A DNA stretch of 64,000 bases from Vibrio tetraodonis (lineage in GTDB: Bacteria; Pseudomonadota; Gammaproteobacteria; Enterobacterales; Vibrionaceae): contig NZ_QLYY01000006.1 in NCBI RefSeq assembly GCF_003350295.1, positions 124,001 to 188,000 on the forward strand. Reading direction: 5' to 3'. The position numbers and the translations under genes were made by a program. Positions within the stretch are counted from its first letter, which is position 1; every line of letters starts with the position of its first letter. This document shows positions 48,630-58,800 of this stretch, one piece after another. Under the pieces are notes generated by a model that worked only from the letters and a program-made list of their open reading frames with translations, made no database searches and was not told the origin of the DNA.

Positions 48630-48977
48630 TTAAATGGATTCCTTTGCAATCAATGCAACACCATCAAAGTGAATGCCAGCCCAGCCGTGTTGGATAAAAT
48701 TACGTATGTTAGCGTGATCGGTGCCATTTGGATTATTTAACACATCGTCACGATAGAACTCGCCGAAACAAGCCAAGGTTGATGATTCATCTAAGCCTTG
48801 CAGTTGTGCGAAGGCAAAGATCTTACAAGAGCCATTGTTTTGCCCCGCTTGATTTTGAGTTTCTCCGTTTACAAAGCTGACTGGGTGAAAGTCAAAGTGT
48901 TCGTCGATCACCTGTATTGACTGTTCAAACATAACCTCGTTGGGTGTGCTAGCCAGTCGCTTTAGAAACTTGTCCAT
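48630..48977 (-). CDS. HopJ family protein
   Basis: 115 aa matching the HopJ family: FEQSIQVIDEHFDFHPVSFVNGETQNQAGQNNGSCKIFAFAQLQGL is the family core (only partly quoted: HFDFHPVSFVNG, NNGSCKIFAFAQLQ), with HANIRNFIQHGWAGIHFDG at the end. Named after a Pseudomonas type III effector, but homologues are common in marine bacteria without a matching secretion system, so an effector role is doubtful. Convergent with the kinase-like gene. Confidence 0.87.
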   Translation of the reverse strand: MDKFLKRLASTPNEVMFEQSIQVIDEHFDFHPVSFVNGETQNQAGQNNGSCKIFAFAQLQGLDESSTLACFGEFYRDDVLNNPNGTDHANIRNFIQHGWAGIHFDGVALIAKESI

Positions 48978-49197
48978 TTATCTCTTTCCTTACAGTTGAA
49001 TAGACTAACTACTATATCACTAGGCAAAAAGAAAGTTAGCTTATAAATGGTGAAAAGAACCATATATGGGCCTATGGGTGAGCGAGTTAAGCTGAATAGG
49101 GTTCTTTTATTAGCAGCAAAGAAGCGGTCTGATGTGAAGACAATAAAGCACACAGGGTGTTTGAGTGTATTGCTGCCACCAAGTGTGCTTTAGTTAT

Positions 49198-50307
49198 TTA
49201 AAACGGTGACTGACTGTTGACTTGGGTAAAGCGCTGGTAGAGCTCAGCAACTTCTTCTGGATTGAATGCCTCTGTATAAGTTAGTTCACTGAGGCGGTGA
49301 GTAATGTTTTGCAAATCATGGGAGCGTTTCTGTGCTCTATGCTGGTAACGTTCGAACGCTTTCGGAATATCAAAAAAGTTCGATGCTAAGCTTTGGGCGA
49401 GAATAAAGGCGTTCTCGATACCAAGACTAAAGCCGATGCCCATGGTGGGTAAAACGGCGCAGCACGAATCACCAAGCAGTACGGCATTCTCGCGTGACCA
49501 TTGTTCAAATGGGGCGATATCGACCAGAGATGAGGGAATAATTTGCTCGTCAGGTGTTTGGGCAATCATGTCTAGTAGATAAGGCGAGTAGTGAGCAAAG
49601 TGTTCGAGTATTTTTTGTTTGTCTAATGTTTCACCAGATTCCATTTTGCAGGCTGCAAACCAGTACTTGCCTTGTGTTTCACGATTATAGGTGTAGGTCA
49701 CAATGCGTGATTGCATTCCAGCAAATACATAACATTCTTCATCGCTCAGCGAAGGACTGTGGTAATCAACCATGCCTCGGCAACAATACACGCCAGGTTG
49801 GCGAAGAATGACATTAGAATCAACAAATTTTCTTACCTGAGAAAATACCCCATCGACACCGACAATAACGTCCGCAACCAATGGTTCACCGTTAACAAGT
49901 ATGGTGTCATCTTCAACGGTACAATGTTGCCCTGTGATTATGTTCTCTTCGCCATAGGCGTCGAGTAACAGCTGGTAAAGGTCGCGGCGGTGGAATAGAC
50001 CAACATCTGCATTTACTTTGCCGTTGACTTGTTGCATTGAAAGCTGGTTTAGCACTTCAGCATTAAACGTCGCGGTAGTGAGAAGATCGACCGTATTACC
50101 AATGCGCTTTACTTTGGCGGCGTCGGTTAGTGAAGCAAGAACTTGCATACCTTCCGGCCACATGATGATACCAGTCCCATCAATGCGCGGTTTATCAGAC
50201 TTTTCATAAACGCTAGCCTCAATACCAAACATACGCAGAGATAGGGCTAAGGCAAGCCCATTGAGACCCGCTCCCACGATGGCTACATTCAGAGACTTTT
50301 TATCCAT
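49198..50307 (-). CDS. FAD-dependent monooxygenase
   Basis: 369 aa of the UbiH/PHBH-like class A flavoprotein monooxygenases. The FAD-binding GxGxxG is VGAGLNGLALALSLRMFGI (residues 11-29), the DG motif lies in VIVGVDGVFSQVR, and the second FAD motif is LLGDSCCAVLPTMGIGFSLGIENA. Substrate unknown; similar proteins hydroxylate aromatic or tetracycline-like compounds. Alone in its transcription unit, divergent from an amidase gene. Confidence 0.85.
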   Translation of the reverse strand: MDKKSLNVAIVGAGLNGLALALSLRMFGIEASVYEKSDKPRIDGTGIIMWPEGMQVLASLTDAAKVKRIGNTVDLLTTATFNAEVLNQLSMQQVNGKVNADVGLFHRRDLYQLLLDAYGEENIITGQHCTVEDDTILVNGEPLVADVIVGVDGVFSQVRKFVDSNVILRQPGVYCCRGMVDYHSPSLSDEECYVFAGMQSRIVTYTYNRETQGKYWFAACKMESGETLDKQKILEHFAHYSPYLLDMIAQTPDEQIIPSSLVDIAPFEQWSRENAVLLGDSCCAVLPTMGIGFSLGIENAFILAQSLASNFFDIPKAFERYQHRAQKRSHDLQNITHRLSELTYTEAFNPEEVAELYQRFTQVNSQSPF

Positions 50308-50542
50308 TTCATACTACCAAAAGTGACTAATATTGGTTTTACGGTAACAGGAAGGGTAATCAACGGGTAGTGAAAAATCGTATTTTACTGTTATTTGATG
50401 CAAAGTTAATCTCTAAGAGAATGTGTGTTGATTTGTTTAATGATATTTATACTTTTTATAGAGTTTGATAGGCGAATCGACTATAAGTAAGGGTTGTAAT
50501 TCATAGATGGGTGAATGAACCTGGCCCGATGAGTAAAAAGAA

Positions 50543-51427
50543 ATGATGGCAAAAAAATCAATGCGTAAACTAATAACGAGAACGGCTTGCCTAACGGGCC
50601 TGATGAGTGTGTCTGCTTGCTCATCATTTGTTAGTTTGGAGACACCGAATAAAAATGATAGGGTTCAGTCTATTGTTATCCATTACACCCAAGAGACAGA
50701 AGAAAAAACGCTCAAGCTTTTTAGTAGCCCTGAAGCCAATGTCAGCGCCCACTTTGTGGTCACTGAAAAAAGCATCTATCAGCTTGCTGAACTTAACCAG
50801 CGCGCATGGCACGCAGGGAAAAGTTTTTGGCGCGGAAGGAGTGGTCTTAATGACACGTCAGTCGGCATTGAATTAGTCTACGAGGTGGATTGTCATCGTT
50901 TGGAAAATCCAGGAACCCCGACTCAGACCATGACGTGTTTGTATCCTGATTACCCACCAAAATTGATAGAAAATTTGATTAAGGTGCTGGATAAAATTTA
51001 TCAGACTTATCCTGATATTCAGCCTGTAAACGTTGTCGCTCATCAGGATATTGCGCCAACGAGAAAAAGCGATCCTGGACCTAAGTTTCCTTGGCAGTAC
51101 GTCTACAGCAAAGGTTATGGGGCATGGTATAACAGTGATGATTACTTGAGAGAATACAGCAAGCTTGTATCCCAACCTGTCAATCCGGACATTTTCTATA
51201 GAGCTATCGAGTATTACGGATATCTCCAAGTAACGGATGAGAACAAAACCGATGTGATTAAAGCATTTCAAACGCACTTTACACCCTGGTTAATCAGTGG
51301 TGAAGTGACTCCTGAGAGCATGGCGGCGATTCTCGCACTACTCAATAAATATGAGCAGGAGCACTACCTTGAAATCAGCTCAGAGATGGATGGTTTTATG
51401 TTGCTTGAGCGAGAAAGTGCTTACTGA
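50543..51427 (+). CDS. AmiD-like N-acetylmuramoyl-L-alanine amidase lipoprotein
   Basis: 294 aa. A lipoprotein signal (CLTGLMSVSACSS, lipobox before the Cys around residue 26) points to an outer-membrane-anchored enzyme. The Amidase_2 domain carries the zinc-binding residues: SIVIHYTQE (His), the WHAGKS block, and VVAHQDIAPTRKSDPGPKFPW with the second His and Lys/Asp. A C-terminal peptidoglycan-binding-like region (about 200-275) follows, as in AmiD. Cleaves peptide from glycan in peptidoglycan or anhydromuropeptides. ATGs at 50543 and 50546 are equally possible starts. Confidence 0.9.
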   Translation: MMAKKSMRKLITRTACLTGLMSVSACSSFVSLETPNKNDRVQSIVIHYTQETEEKTLKLFSSPEANVSAHFVVTEKSIYQLAELNQRAWHAGKSFWRGRSGLNDTSVGIELVYEVDCHRLENPGTPTQTMTCLYPDYPPKLIENLIKVLDKIYQTYPDIQPVNVVAHQDIAPTRKSDPGPKFPWQYVYSKGYGAWYNSDDYLREYSKLVSQPVNPDIFYRAIEYYGYLQVTDENKTDVIKAFQTHFTPWLISGEVTPESMAAILALLNKYEQEHYLEISSEMDGFMLLERESAY

Positions 51428-51442
51428 TTTTGACTTGTCTAT

Positions 51443-51471
51443 TGAACCCCAAAGCCAGCATTTGGGGTTCA
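51443..51471. terminator. Bidirectional terminator between the amidase and terB
   Basis: An 11-bp stem TGAACCCCAAA/TTTGGGGTTCA with a 7-base loop between convergent genes. Confidence 0.85.
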
Positions 51472-51481
51472 TTGAGTTTTG

Positions 51482-51949
51482 TTAGTTTTTGGGTGAGGGC
51501 TTTTGGTTTTCTAGGACTTGCAGTTTTGCGCGAATAAATTCGCTGTGGTCGACATAAATAAGCTCAGCAGTTTTGCGAATGACGGCGTCTTCTAGCGGGT
51601 CTATTTCACCATCGGCATTGGCGACTTCCCACATCGATTTAATCAGATCAAAACGTGCTGCTTGGCTTAATTCCCTCAGCTGAGAAGTAAATTCGTAGAG
51701 TGATGCGGATTGACGGCTTTTAGCTTGCGCACGTGCTATAAGTTCTGCGGCCTCTTCACTACTCGTATCCAGCAAACGAGCAAGTAAGGTATTTTTAGCC
51801 TGAGTTTCCGCCTCATCCGTTTTATGGTCAGCATTGGCAACTTCACACAGCAAGCATGCCATTGCTAGATTTGGGTCCGCACTGTCATGTTTGCTGAGGT
51901 CATTTCCCTCGACTAACTGCTTAAAAAGCGCCGATATGGAATTCAACAT
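51482..51949 (-). CDS. TerB family protein
   Basis: 155 aa all-helical TerB-like domain: LAMACLLCEVANADHKTDEAE and FDLIKSMWEVANADGEIDPLEDAVIRKTAELI show the two DxxxxxxE metal-binding-type repeats (ANADHKTDEAE, ANADGEIDPLE). Stand-alone TerB proteins are common in marine gammaproteobacteria; no other ter genes are here, so tellurite resistance is not implied. Leftward, 42 bp after the PhoD gene, so probably in one operon with it. Confidence 0.87.
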   Translation of the reverse strand: MLNSISALFKQLVEGNDLSKHDSADPNLAMACLLCEVANADHKTDEAETQAKNTLLARLLDTSSEEAAELIARAQAKSRQSASLYEFTSQLRELSQAARFDLIKSMWEVANADGEIDPLEDAVIRKTAELIYVDHSEFIRAKLQVLENQKPSPKN

Positions 51950-51991
51950 GTTATCTGCCTCGAAATTCTGTGTTATTTCTATAGATAGTGA

Positions 51992-53935
51992 TTATTCTCG
52001 ATGAGCACAAGTGCTTTGACAAAAAGATGACTTTTCATCCAGTGGCGGAAAGTCGATTTCATTGCCTTCACCAGTCAATATCGAGATGCGTTTGGGCTTA
52101 CCATGCTCATCAAGCTTTAACTCCCCAACCGTACTGGCATTGACTAGATATCGAGACCCATCAATATTTGGTTGGCGTTTTTTAACTTTGAGCCGTTTAC
52201 GCTTGGTAAAGAAGTTTAATGGTGAGCTAGGTGAGTAGAGCACTCTGTCTATATGATCACAACATCCAAGTAAGGGCTCTGGAAACTGGTTCTTAAAGCC
52301 ACTCGAAGTAATTTGATAAATGTTGGGGCTAGAGCGACGAAAACGAAGCTTAACATCATAAGCGAAAGAGTAATGCACATCACCGGAGAGGATAACGAAA
52401 TTGCTCGGCGTTTTGGTGTGAGTAAAAATACTTAGTAGGGTATTGGCACTGCCTCTGTGCGCCATCCAGTTTTCTGCATCAATCACTAAGGGTTGGCCCA
52501 TCATGGTCATGCTTTTTTGTAAAGCTTCTATGAATTTAACGCCAAAAATAGGGGCAGCAGAGACCACAATGACTTTATCTTGGTACATCAACTCTTGTTG
52601 AAACTCGATAAGGGCTTCCCAATCCATTAAGCCAGAGGGCTTGTTCATCTTGGACTCAGAGCGCCAGCGACGAGTACGAGTATCAAGTACCACCACTTTA
52701 GGTGAGGTATTAATTGTGTAATGCCAGCGTTCAAAACTGTATAAGTAGCGGATAAGATCTCTATGGTGTTGCTCAGTCGGCTGTTTGAAATACCCGAGAG
52801 CAAGAGATAAAAATTCCTGATTGAAGTTATCAGGCTCGTTCCCCCAACCTTGACAAAGCCAATAAGCAATCAGGGCATTACCAATGATTTGATGCGAAAA
52901 CGGGTTAGTGTAGGCCGCTTGCTCCCATCCTATAGTAAGATTCCAGTCATCGGTTATATCGTGATCATCGAAAATCATATAGGTGGGAATATGAGCAAAA
53001 AGTCGTTGGATTTTAGGCAGTCCTTCGATAAAAGCCCCCAGTCTCTCGTATTCGCCTTGCCATTTTTGCTGATAATGTTCAGAAATCGTTTTGCCATTGG
53101 GGGTAAAGGCTTGGTCGCTGAGGCGATCTCGATTGATGCATGGCCACAGAGTAGGGGACCAGACTAGCAAATACATGGCAAAGTATTCAGCAAATGTGAT
53201 GAGGTGGTTTTCACTTTCACGCGCGCTGAATATGGGAATATGCCGTTTGGGTAAGAATTTGCGGATCCAAGTCTCTTCGCCAAAGTGGTGAGGAAGTATG
53301 CTATCTCGCCCATAAAAGCTATCTGGGTGTAAATATAAATCTTTGGCAGAGCTGAGTGGTCCGTCAGGAAAGGTTTCGTCGGGTAATCCTAATAACTCGA
53401 TAGTCTGAAGTATGGCGTCAAGCAAAGGGCCTGATACGTGGTCTGCGTATATCTGATCACCACTCATCATCAGCATATCGGCTCTCTCGCCCAAAGGTTG
53501 CGATGCGAGCTTAGTATCCATAGCGACCAGAGCATCTTTACTGGGATGATCCGGGTTACGACATGAGCCGTGTAAAACGTAGTCCGCTTTAGTGGAAATC
53601 TTAAAAGTCAGTGCTTGCTCATTATCATGCAGTAAATGCGGATATAACTGACTGAGTGGGCCATTTTGAGTAAGGAACTCGTAACTTAGCGCAACATTGG
53701 TTGGAAAGTGGTGCTCGAAATGAGCCAGAGTGACATAGCAATGCTCTCCAACCTTAATTTGATGGCATTGTTCAAGCGACTGTTCAAAAATAACACCACG
53801 ATCGGGTTCATGATTGAGTGAAAACTGTCCTTGCAGTGGTTCGCTAGTCACAAGCCAAAAAACCAAACCCTTGGCGGAGGACTTTCTTAAGATTGGGCCA
53901 GCCAATAGAAAAGGGAGTTCATGTTCTGTCTTCAT
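51992..53935 (-). CDS. PhoD-like alkaline phosphatase-family protein
   Basis: 647 aa. An N-terminal domain of about 110 residues precedes a PhoD-like metallophosphoesterase core: VLHGSCRNPD, LMMSGDQIYAD, YMIFDDHDITDDWN, VILSGDVHYSFAYDV, which hold the metal ligands. No signal peptide is visible, unlike secreted PhoD. The C-terminus is His/Cys-containing (CQSTCAHRE). Its ATG overlaps the stop of the upstream gene (TAATG), so the two are translationally coupled. Confidence 0.87.
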   Translation of the reverse strand: MKTEHELPFLLAGPILRKSSAKGLVFWLVTSEPLQGQFSLNHEPDRGVIFEQSLEQCHQIKVGEHCYVTLAHFEHHFPTNVALSYEFLTQNGPLSQLYPHLLHDNEQALTFKISTKADYVLHGSCRNPDHPSKDALVAMDTKLASQPLGERADMLMMSGDQIYADHVSGPLLDAILQTIELLGLPDETFPDGPLSSAKDLYLHPDSFYGRDSILPHHFGEETWIRKFLPKRHIPIFSARESENHLITFAEYFAMYLLVWSPTLWPCINRDRLSDQAFTPNGKTISEHYQQKWQGEYERLGAFIEGLPKIQRLFAHIPTYMIFDDHDITDDWNLTIGWEQAAYTNPFSHQIIGNALIAYWLCQGWGNEPDNFNQEFLSLALGYFKQPTEQHHRDLIRYLYSFERWHYTINTSPKVVVLDTRTRRWRSESKMNKPSGLMDWEALIEFQQELMYQDKVIVVSAAPIFGVKFIEALQKSMTMMGQPLVIDAENWMAHRGSANTLLSIFTHTKTPSNFVILSGDVHYSFAYDVKLRFRRSSPNIYQITSSGFKNQFPEPLLGCCDHIDRVLYSPSSPLNFFTKRKRLKVKKRQPNIDGSRYLVNASTVGELKLDEHGKPKRISILTGEGNEIDFPPLDEKSSFCQSTCAHRE

Positions 53936-54378
53936 TAAATATCTGTTGGGTCCTTAGGTACTTCTGGGTCTTCTAGGATCTCTATGATTTCAGAGCTCGA
54001 CATTTCATGGCCCATAAGAAATAGGGCCAGCATAGCATCTGCTTTAGTTTTTGTATCGGAACTTTCATCGATAATGTGCTCAAATCTTTGACGAATCATA
54101 TCAATCTCATGCTCAACAAAGCCGCGTCCTTCCTCATCGCCTTGCATTTCTTCTGGAGCATTGTCGAATTCAAGGAATAACATTTCTTGGTCAAGCTGAG
54201 TGCTAACCAAACGCTCTGGCAGCCATATATCGCCAGTTACCAGCTCTGGGTCTTGAGTCTCATCGAGTGAGTCGATAATTTTCTTTAAGTCTGAAGCTTT
54301 CACGATTTTTTCAATTTTAAGTAAAGGTATACTCTTATAGTAATGGTGAATTGTATTAAGCGATAAGTAAAAACGCAT
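53935..54378 (-). CDS. Hypothetical acidic protein co-translated with the PhoD gene
   Basis: 147 aa, cytoplasmic, strongly acidic (SLDETQDPELVTGD, EMQGDEEGRG, EILEDPEVPKDPTDI) and mainly helical. No family recognised. Its stop codon overlaps the PhoD ATG. A start later in the frame (MLFLEFD...) cannot be ruled out, as the first 25 residues look less conserved in character. It heads the leftward operon hypothetical-PhoD-TerB. Confidence 0.65.
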   Translation of the reverse strand: MRFYLSLNTIHHYYKSIPLLKIEKIVKASDLKKIIDSLDETQDPELVTGDIWLPERLVSTQLDQEMLFLEFDNAPEEMQGDEEGRGFVEHEIDMIRQRFEHIIDESSDTKTKADAMLALFLMGHEMSSSEIIEILEDPEVPKDPTDI

Positions 54379-54433
54379 TTAGTTTTATCAGCTTTGTACA
54401 ATTTCGTCTGCTCTGTAATTTTAAGGCATAAAA

Positions 54434-55738
54434 ATGAACGGCATACAGACATATTCAGCGCTGATGATTTTAATAACAACTCCTACCAGCTTTTCTTTTG
54501 CACAAGATCAAACTTGGGGCATTGCTGCGGTTTACCGCTCGGCATCGATTCCTTTTGTGACGCCTGATAATGACCAAGCTGTCGGCTCCTTTGTTCCCAT
54601 GATGTACTTTGATAATCAGCAGGTATTTATTGATGGATTACAAGGTGGTGTTTATCTTTGGCAATCAGAAGATGAGACTCTAGAGTTTAACGCGCTAATG
54701 CGCTTAAGGTTTGTTGATATTCCTGCTTCTGCCCAAAATGCCAACGGCGGTGATGCGGTCGATTTTGGCGCCCAGTTGGGGTATGCCTTTAACGATACGT
54801 GGCGAGTCAACACTGAGTTAATGACAGACGATGAGTTTCGGTTTCATGCCAATTTTGCCCTTAAAGGAGAGTATGAGAACCAAGATTGGCAGGTGAGTCC
54901 CTTTGCCGAGCTCAGGTATAAAGATGCTGACTTTAATACTCAGTATTATACTTTTTCGGCTTCAGAGGATGAAAAACTCGGCGCAGGTATCGATTTTAGA
55001 ATAGGGGTTGATGCCCGTTATCACTTGTACTCAAACCTCTATTTGTTGGGCTCAACCAGTGTTCGTCGTCTTGACAGCAACGCTTACGACTCTTCGACGG
55101 TTGACGACAGATATCAGGGTGAGGTGTTTGTTGGCTTTGGTATATTTAATAATAAGTTTCATGACTCGACAGAACCACTAAGCAACTCTAAGTACATACG
55201 CTTGGCTCATGGCTGGGCTACGCCGTCAAACATAGGTGAAATACTCACGCTAGACACTCAATCTGATCAATATAACAACCAAATGAGTTCTGTGTTTTAT
55301 GGTCACCCGCTAACAGATAATTTGTTCGGCGTACCGATCGATGTGTATTTCACACCAGGTATTGCTCACCATTGGTCTTCTGAAGTGCAATCTGCCAGTA
55401 CAGAATATATTGCGGCGATTAAATTTTATTACACGATTGAATGGCCTTTTAAATGGCGGCTGGGTTTTGCTGAAGGTATGTCTTTTATTGATAGCATTAC
55501 CTACATAGAGCAGACAGAAATGGATGAAAAAGGCTACAACGCCAGTAATCTCCTCAATTACTTGGATTTATCACTTGATGTGAATCTAGGAGATCTGGTC
55601 GGTTATTCTGAGCTCAACAAAGTGTGGTTTGGGTATTCACTTCATCACAGAAGCGCAATATTTGAGCAAGCGTCCCAGTATGGCCGAATCAAGGGTGGAA
55701 GTAATTACAACACGATTTATTTTCAATTTGAGTTCTGA
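54434..55738 (+). CDS. MipA/OmpV family outer-membrane protein, extended
   Basis: 434 aa. A signal peptide (LMILITTPTSFSFAQ) precedes a MipA/OmpV-like barrel: WGIAAVYRSASIPF, VPMMYFDNQQVFIDGLQGG, VDFGAQLGYAFND and VFVGFGIFNNKFH. The remaining 175 residues (about 255-434) form a second barrel-like segment ending YSLHHRSAIFEQASQYG and SNYNTIYFQFEF, which resembles PagL-type or related acyl-hydrolase barrels. Typical MipA proteins are about 250 aa. The terminal Phe fits an outer-membrane barrel. Confidence 0.75.
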   Translation: MNGIQTYSALMILITTPTSFSFAQDQTWGIAAVYRSASIPFVTPDNDQAVGSFVPMMYFDNQQVFIDGLQGGVYLWQSEDETLEFNALMRLRFVDIPASAQNANGGDAVDFGAQLGYAFNDTWRVNTELMTDDEFRFHANFALKGEYENQDWQVSPFAELRYKDADFNTQYYTFSASEDEKLGAGIDFRIGVDARYHLYSNLYLLGSTSVRRLDSNAYDSSTVDDRYQGEVFVGFGIFNNKFHDSTEPLSNSKYIRLAHGWATPSNIGEILTLDTQSDQYNNQMSSVFYGHPLTDNLFGVPIDVYFTPGIAHHWSSEVQSASTEYIAAIKFYYTIEWPFKWRLGFAEGMSFIDSITYIEQTEMDEKGYNASNLLNYLDLSLDVNLGDLVGYSELNKVWFGYSLHHRSAIFEQASQYGRIKGGSNYNTIYFQFEF

Positions 55739-55778
55739 TCCTAAACGTTATAGGTAAGCCAATCTTATTGTCTCTTTA

Positions 55779-55801
55779 ATCCCATTGGTTTGGGGTATTT
55801 T
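55779..55801 (+). terminator. Probable terminator of the MipA/OmpV gene
   Basis: A 6-bp stem ATCCCA/TGGGGT (one G-U pair) with loop TTGGTT is followed by ATTTTTATTG, 40 bases after the stop. Confidence 0.6.
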
Positions 55802-55860
55802 TATTGTCCGTTGTGGTACCATGTGCTCAGTTTTATGGAGTAAAAAGAATAGGTAACGCT

Positions 55861-58800
55861 TTGACATCGTCACAGCCCAAAACACGCCCTACCGCAGAGC
55901 ACACAGTACAAGCCAATACACCCTCTTCTTTGCGCAGCGCTTTGAATCAATGCATGTTAAGAGATAGGTTTCGCCTTAGTAAGCGTATCTCTGGTGCGAG
56001 TAAAATAAAAAAAGAGCAGCCACGTCATGCTGTGTTTGATGAAATTGCATTGGATATTGCTAAGTCAATAATGGAAGCAGAGCAAAGAGCGAGCTTCAAA
56101 CCTAACATCGACTATCCAGAGATATTACCGGTTAGCCAGAAACGGGACAACATCGCTCAGGCAATACAAGACAATCAAGTTGTGATTGTTGCTGGGGAAA
56201 CCGGCTCAGGTAAAACCACTCAGTTGCCTAAGATTTGCGCTGAACTTGGACGAGGGCAATATGGCTTGATTGGTCATACTCAGCCCAGACGCCTGGCAGC
56301 AAGGTCTGTGGCGAGCAGAATCGCTGAGGAAATGGGCACTAAGTTGGGTGATTTTGTCGGCTATAAAGTTCGATTTAACGATCAAATCTCAGACCAAACT
56401 CAGATCAAACTGATGACAGACGGTATTTTGCTTGCTGAAATTCAGCACGACCGTTTTTTAAATCAGTATGACACCATCATTATTGATGAAGCGCACGAAC
56501 GAAGCCTCAATATCGATTTTATTCTAGGTTATCTCAAAGAGCTCTTGCCTCGTCGCCCTGATTTAAAAGTCATTATCACATCGGCGACGATTGATCCGCA
56601 GCGTTTTTCAAAACACTTCGACGATGCGCCGATTATTGAAGTCTCGGGCCGAACTTATCCTGTTGAAACTCGATACCGTCCACTGAGTGGAGACGATGAT
56701 GTTGATCGAGACCAGCTAGAAGGCATCTTCGAGGCGGTAGATGAGCTATGCGATGAAGGGCTAGGCGATATTCTCATTTTCATGAATGGGGAACGCGAGA
56801 TCCGTGATACTGCCGATGCTCTGAGTAAACGGAATTTAAAGAGTACGGAAATTGTTCCCCTCTATGCTCGCCTTTCTGCAGGCGAACAGAATAAGATTTT
56901 TCAGCCTCATGCAGGGCGGCGAATCGTATTAGCCACTAACGTGGCCGAAACCTCTTTAACGGTTCCGGGTATCAAATATGTTATTGATCCTGGAACAGCT
57001 CGAATCAGTCGATATAGCTATCGAACCAAGGTGCAAAGACTTCCCATCGAGCCTATATCGCAAGCAAGTGCGAATCAGCGTAAAGGTCGTTGTGGCCGTG
57101 TTGAAGAGGGGATATGTATCCGCCTTTACTCTGAACAAGACTTTGAATCTCGTCCTGAGTTTACTGATCCTGAAATACTGCGAACCAACCTAGCGTCGGT
57201 TATTTTGCAGATGACGGCACTGGGTCTTGGCGATATTCAAGCTTTTCCATTTGTTGAGGCTCCAGATAAACGCAATATCCAAGACGGTGTGCGTTTGTTA
57301 GAAGAGCTTGGTGCTATTAATGAAAGTGCCAAGGACGCCAAAAAACGTCTTACCTCAATCGGTAAGCAACTTGCACGGATACCCATTGATCCTCGTTTGG
57401 CGCGGATGGTACTTGAAGCGCCAAAATATGGTGCCCTGAAAGAGGTGATGATTATTGCGGCGGCGCTATCCATTCAGGATCCAAGAGAAAGACCAAGCGA
57501 TAAACAGCAATCGTCGGATGATAAACACAAACGCTTCTTCCACGAAGAGTCTGACTTTCTAACCTTTGTCAATCTTTGGGATTACGTACAAAAGCAGCAA
57601 AAATCGCTGTCGGGAAATCAATTTCGCAAGCAGTGCAAGCAAGATTACCTGAACTACCTCAGAGTCAGAGAGTGGCAGGACGTTTACTTTCAAATCCATC
57701 AATCAATGCGAGAGATGGAGTACAAGCTCAATGAAGAGCCGAGCAGTTATCAAAGTGTTCACAGTGCGATTCTTGTCGGCCTTTTATCCCATATTGGTGT
57801 TAAAGATCAGGAGAAGAATGAGTATCAAGGTGCACGTAATGCGCGTTTTCATATCTTTCCTGCTTCGGGGTTATTTAAAAAGCAGCCCAAATGGATAGTG
57901 TCGGCGGAATTGGTCGAAACCTCCAAACTATGGGGCCGTATCATTGCTAAAGTGCAACCAGAATGGATTGAGCCACTGGCTAAACACTTAATTAAAAGAA
58001 GTTACAGCGAGCCCCATTGGTCGAAGAAACGAGCAGCAGTAATGGCACATGAAAAAGTCATGCTCTACGGTGTGCCAATTGTGCCCAAGCGATTAGTCAA
58101 TTACGGCAGCATTGACCCAAGCGTTAGCCGAGAGTTGTTTATTCGCAGTGCCTTGGTTGAAGGTGAATGGGAAACCAAGCACGCTTTTTTTAAGACTAAT
58201 CGCAAGTTATTACAGGAAGTGGAGCAGCTAGAACATAAATCTCGTCGGCGTGATATATTGGTTGATGATGATGAGCTATTCGACTTTTATGATCAGCGTA
58301 TCGGGACAGAGGTCGTTTCTGGAAAGCACTTTGATTCTTGGTGGAAGAAGGCGTCGCAGACCGATAGTGAGCTGCTGAATTTTGAAAAAGAGATGTTGCT
58401 CAAGGGAGATGCCAGCCATGTAACGGAATTGGATTACCCTAATTTTTGGTATCAGAATGGGTTAAAACTCAAGCTCAGCTATCAATTTGAACCGGGCGAG
58501 GATAATGATGGTGTCACAGTTCATCTGCCTCTGCCTGTTCTTAACCAAGTTGAACCTGCTGGTTTTGATTGGCAAATTCCGGGCTTAAGACATGAATTGG
58601 TAGTCAGCCTTATTAAGGCGCTGCCAAAAACCTTACGTAAGAACTTTGTTCCAGCGCCAAACTACGCCGATGCGTTTCTCGCCCGAGCCATTGCAATGGA
58701 AAGCCCGCTTTTGGACTCGCTAGAAAAAGAGTTACGCCGTATGACAGGTGTTGAAGTGCTGCGTGAAGACTGGAACCTTGAACAGGTCCCCGATCATCTT

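Noticed and set aside
48630..48977. HopJ as evidence for a type III secretion system
   Set aside because: HopJ homologues are widespread in bacteria without such systems, and no secretion genes are in the window.
48962..49153. 63-codon leftward frame between hopJ and the monooxygenase
   Set aside because: No ribosome site, overlaps the hopJ start, and its sequence resembles no protein I know.
51482..51949. Tellurite resistance locus
   Set aside because: Only a stand-alone TerB-like protein; no terC, terD or terZ nearby.
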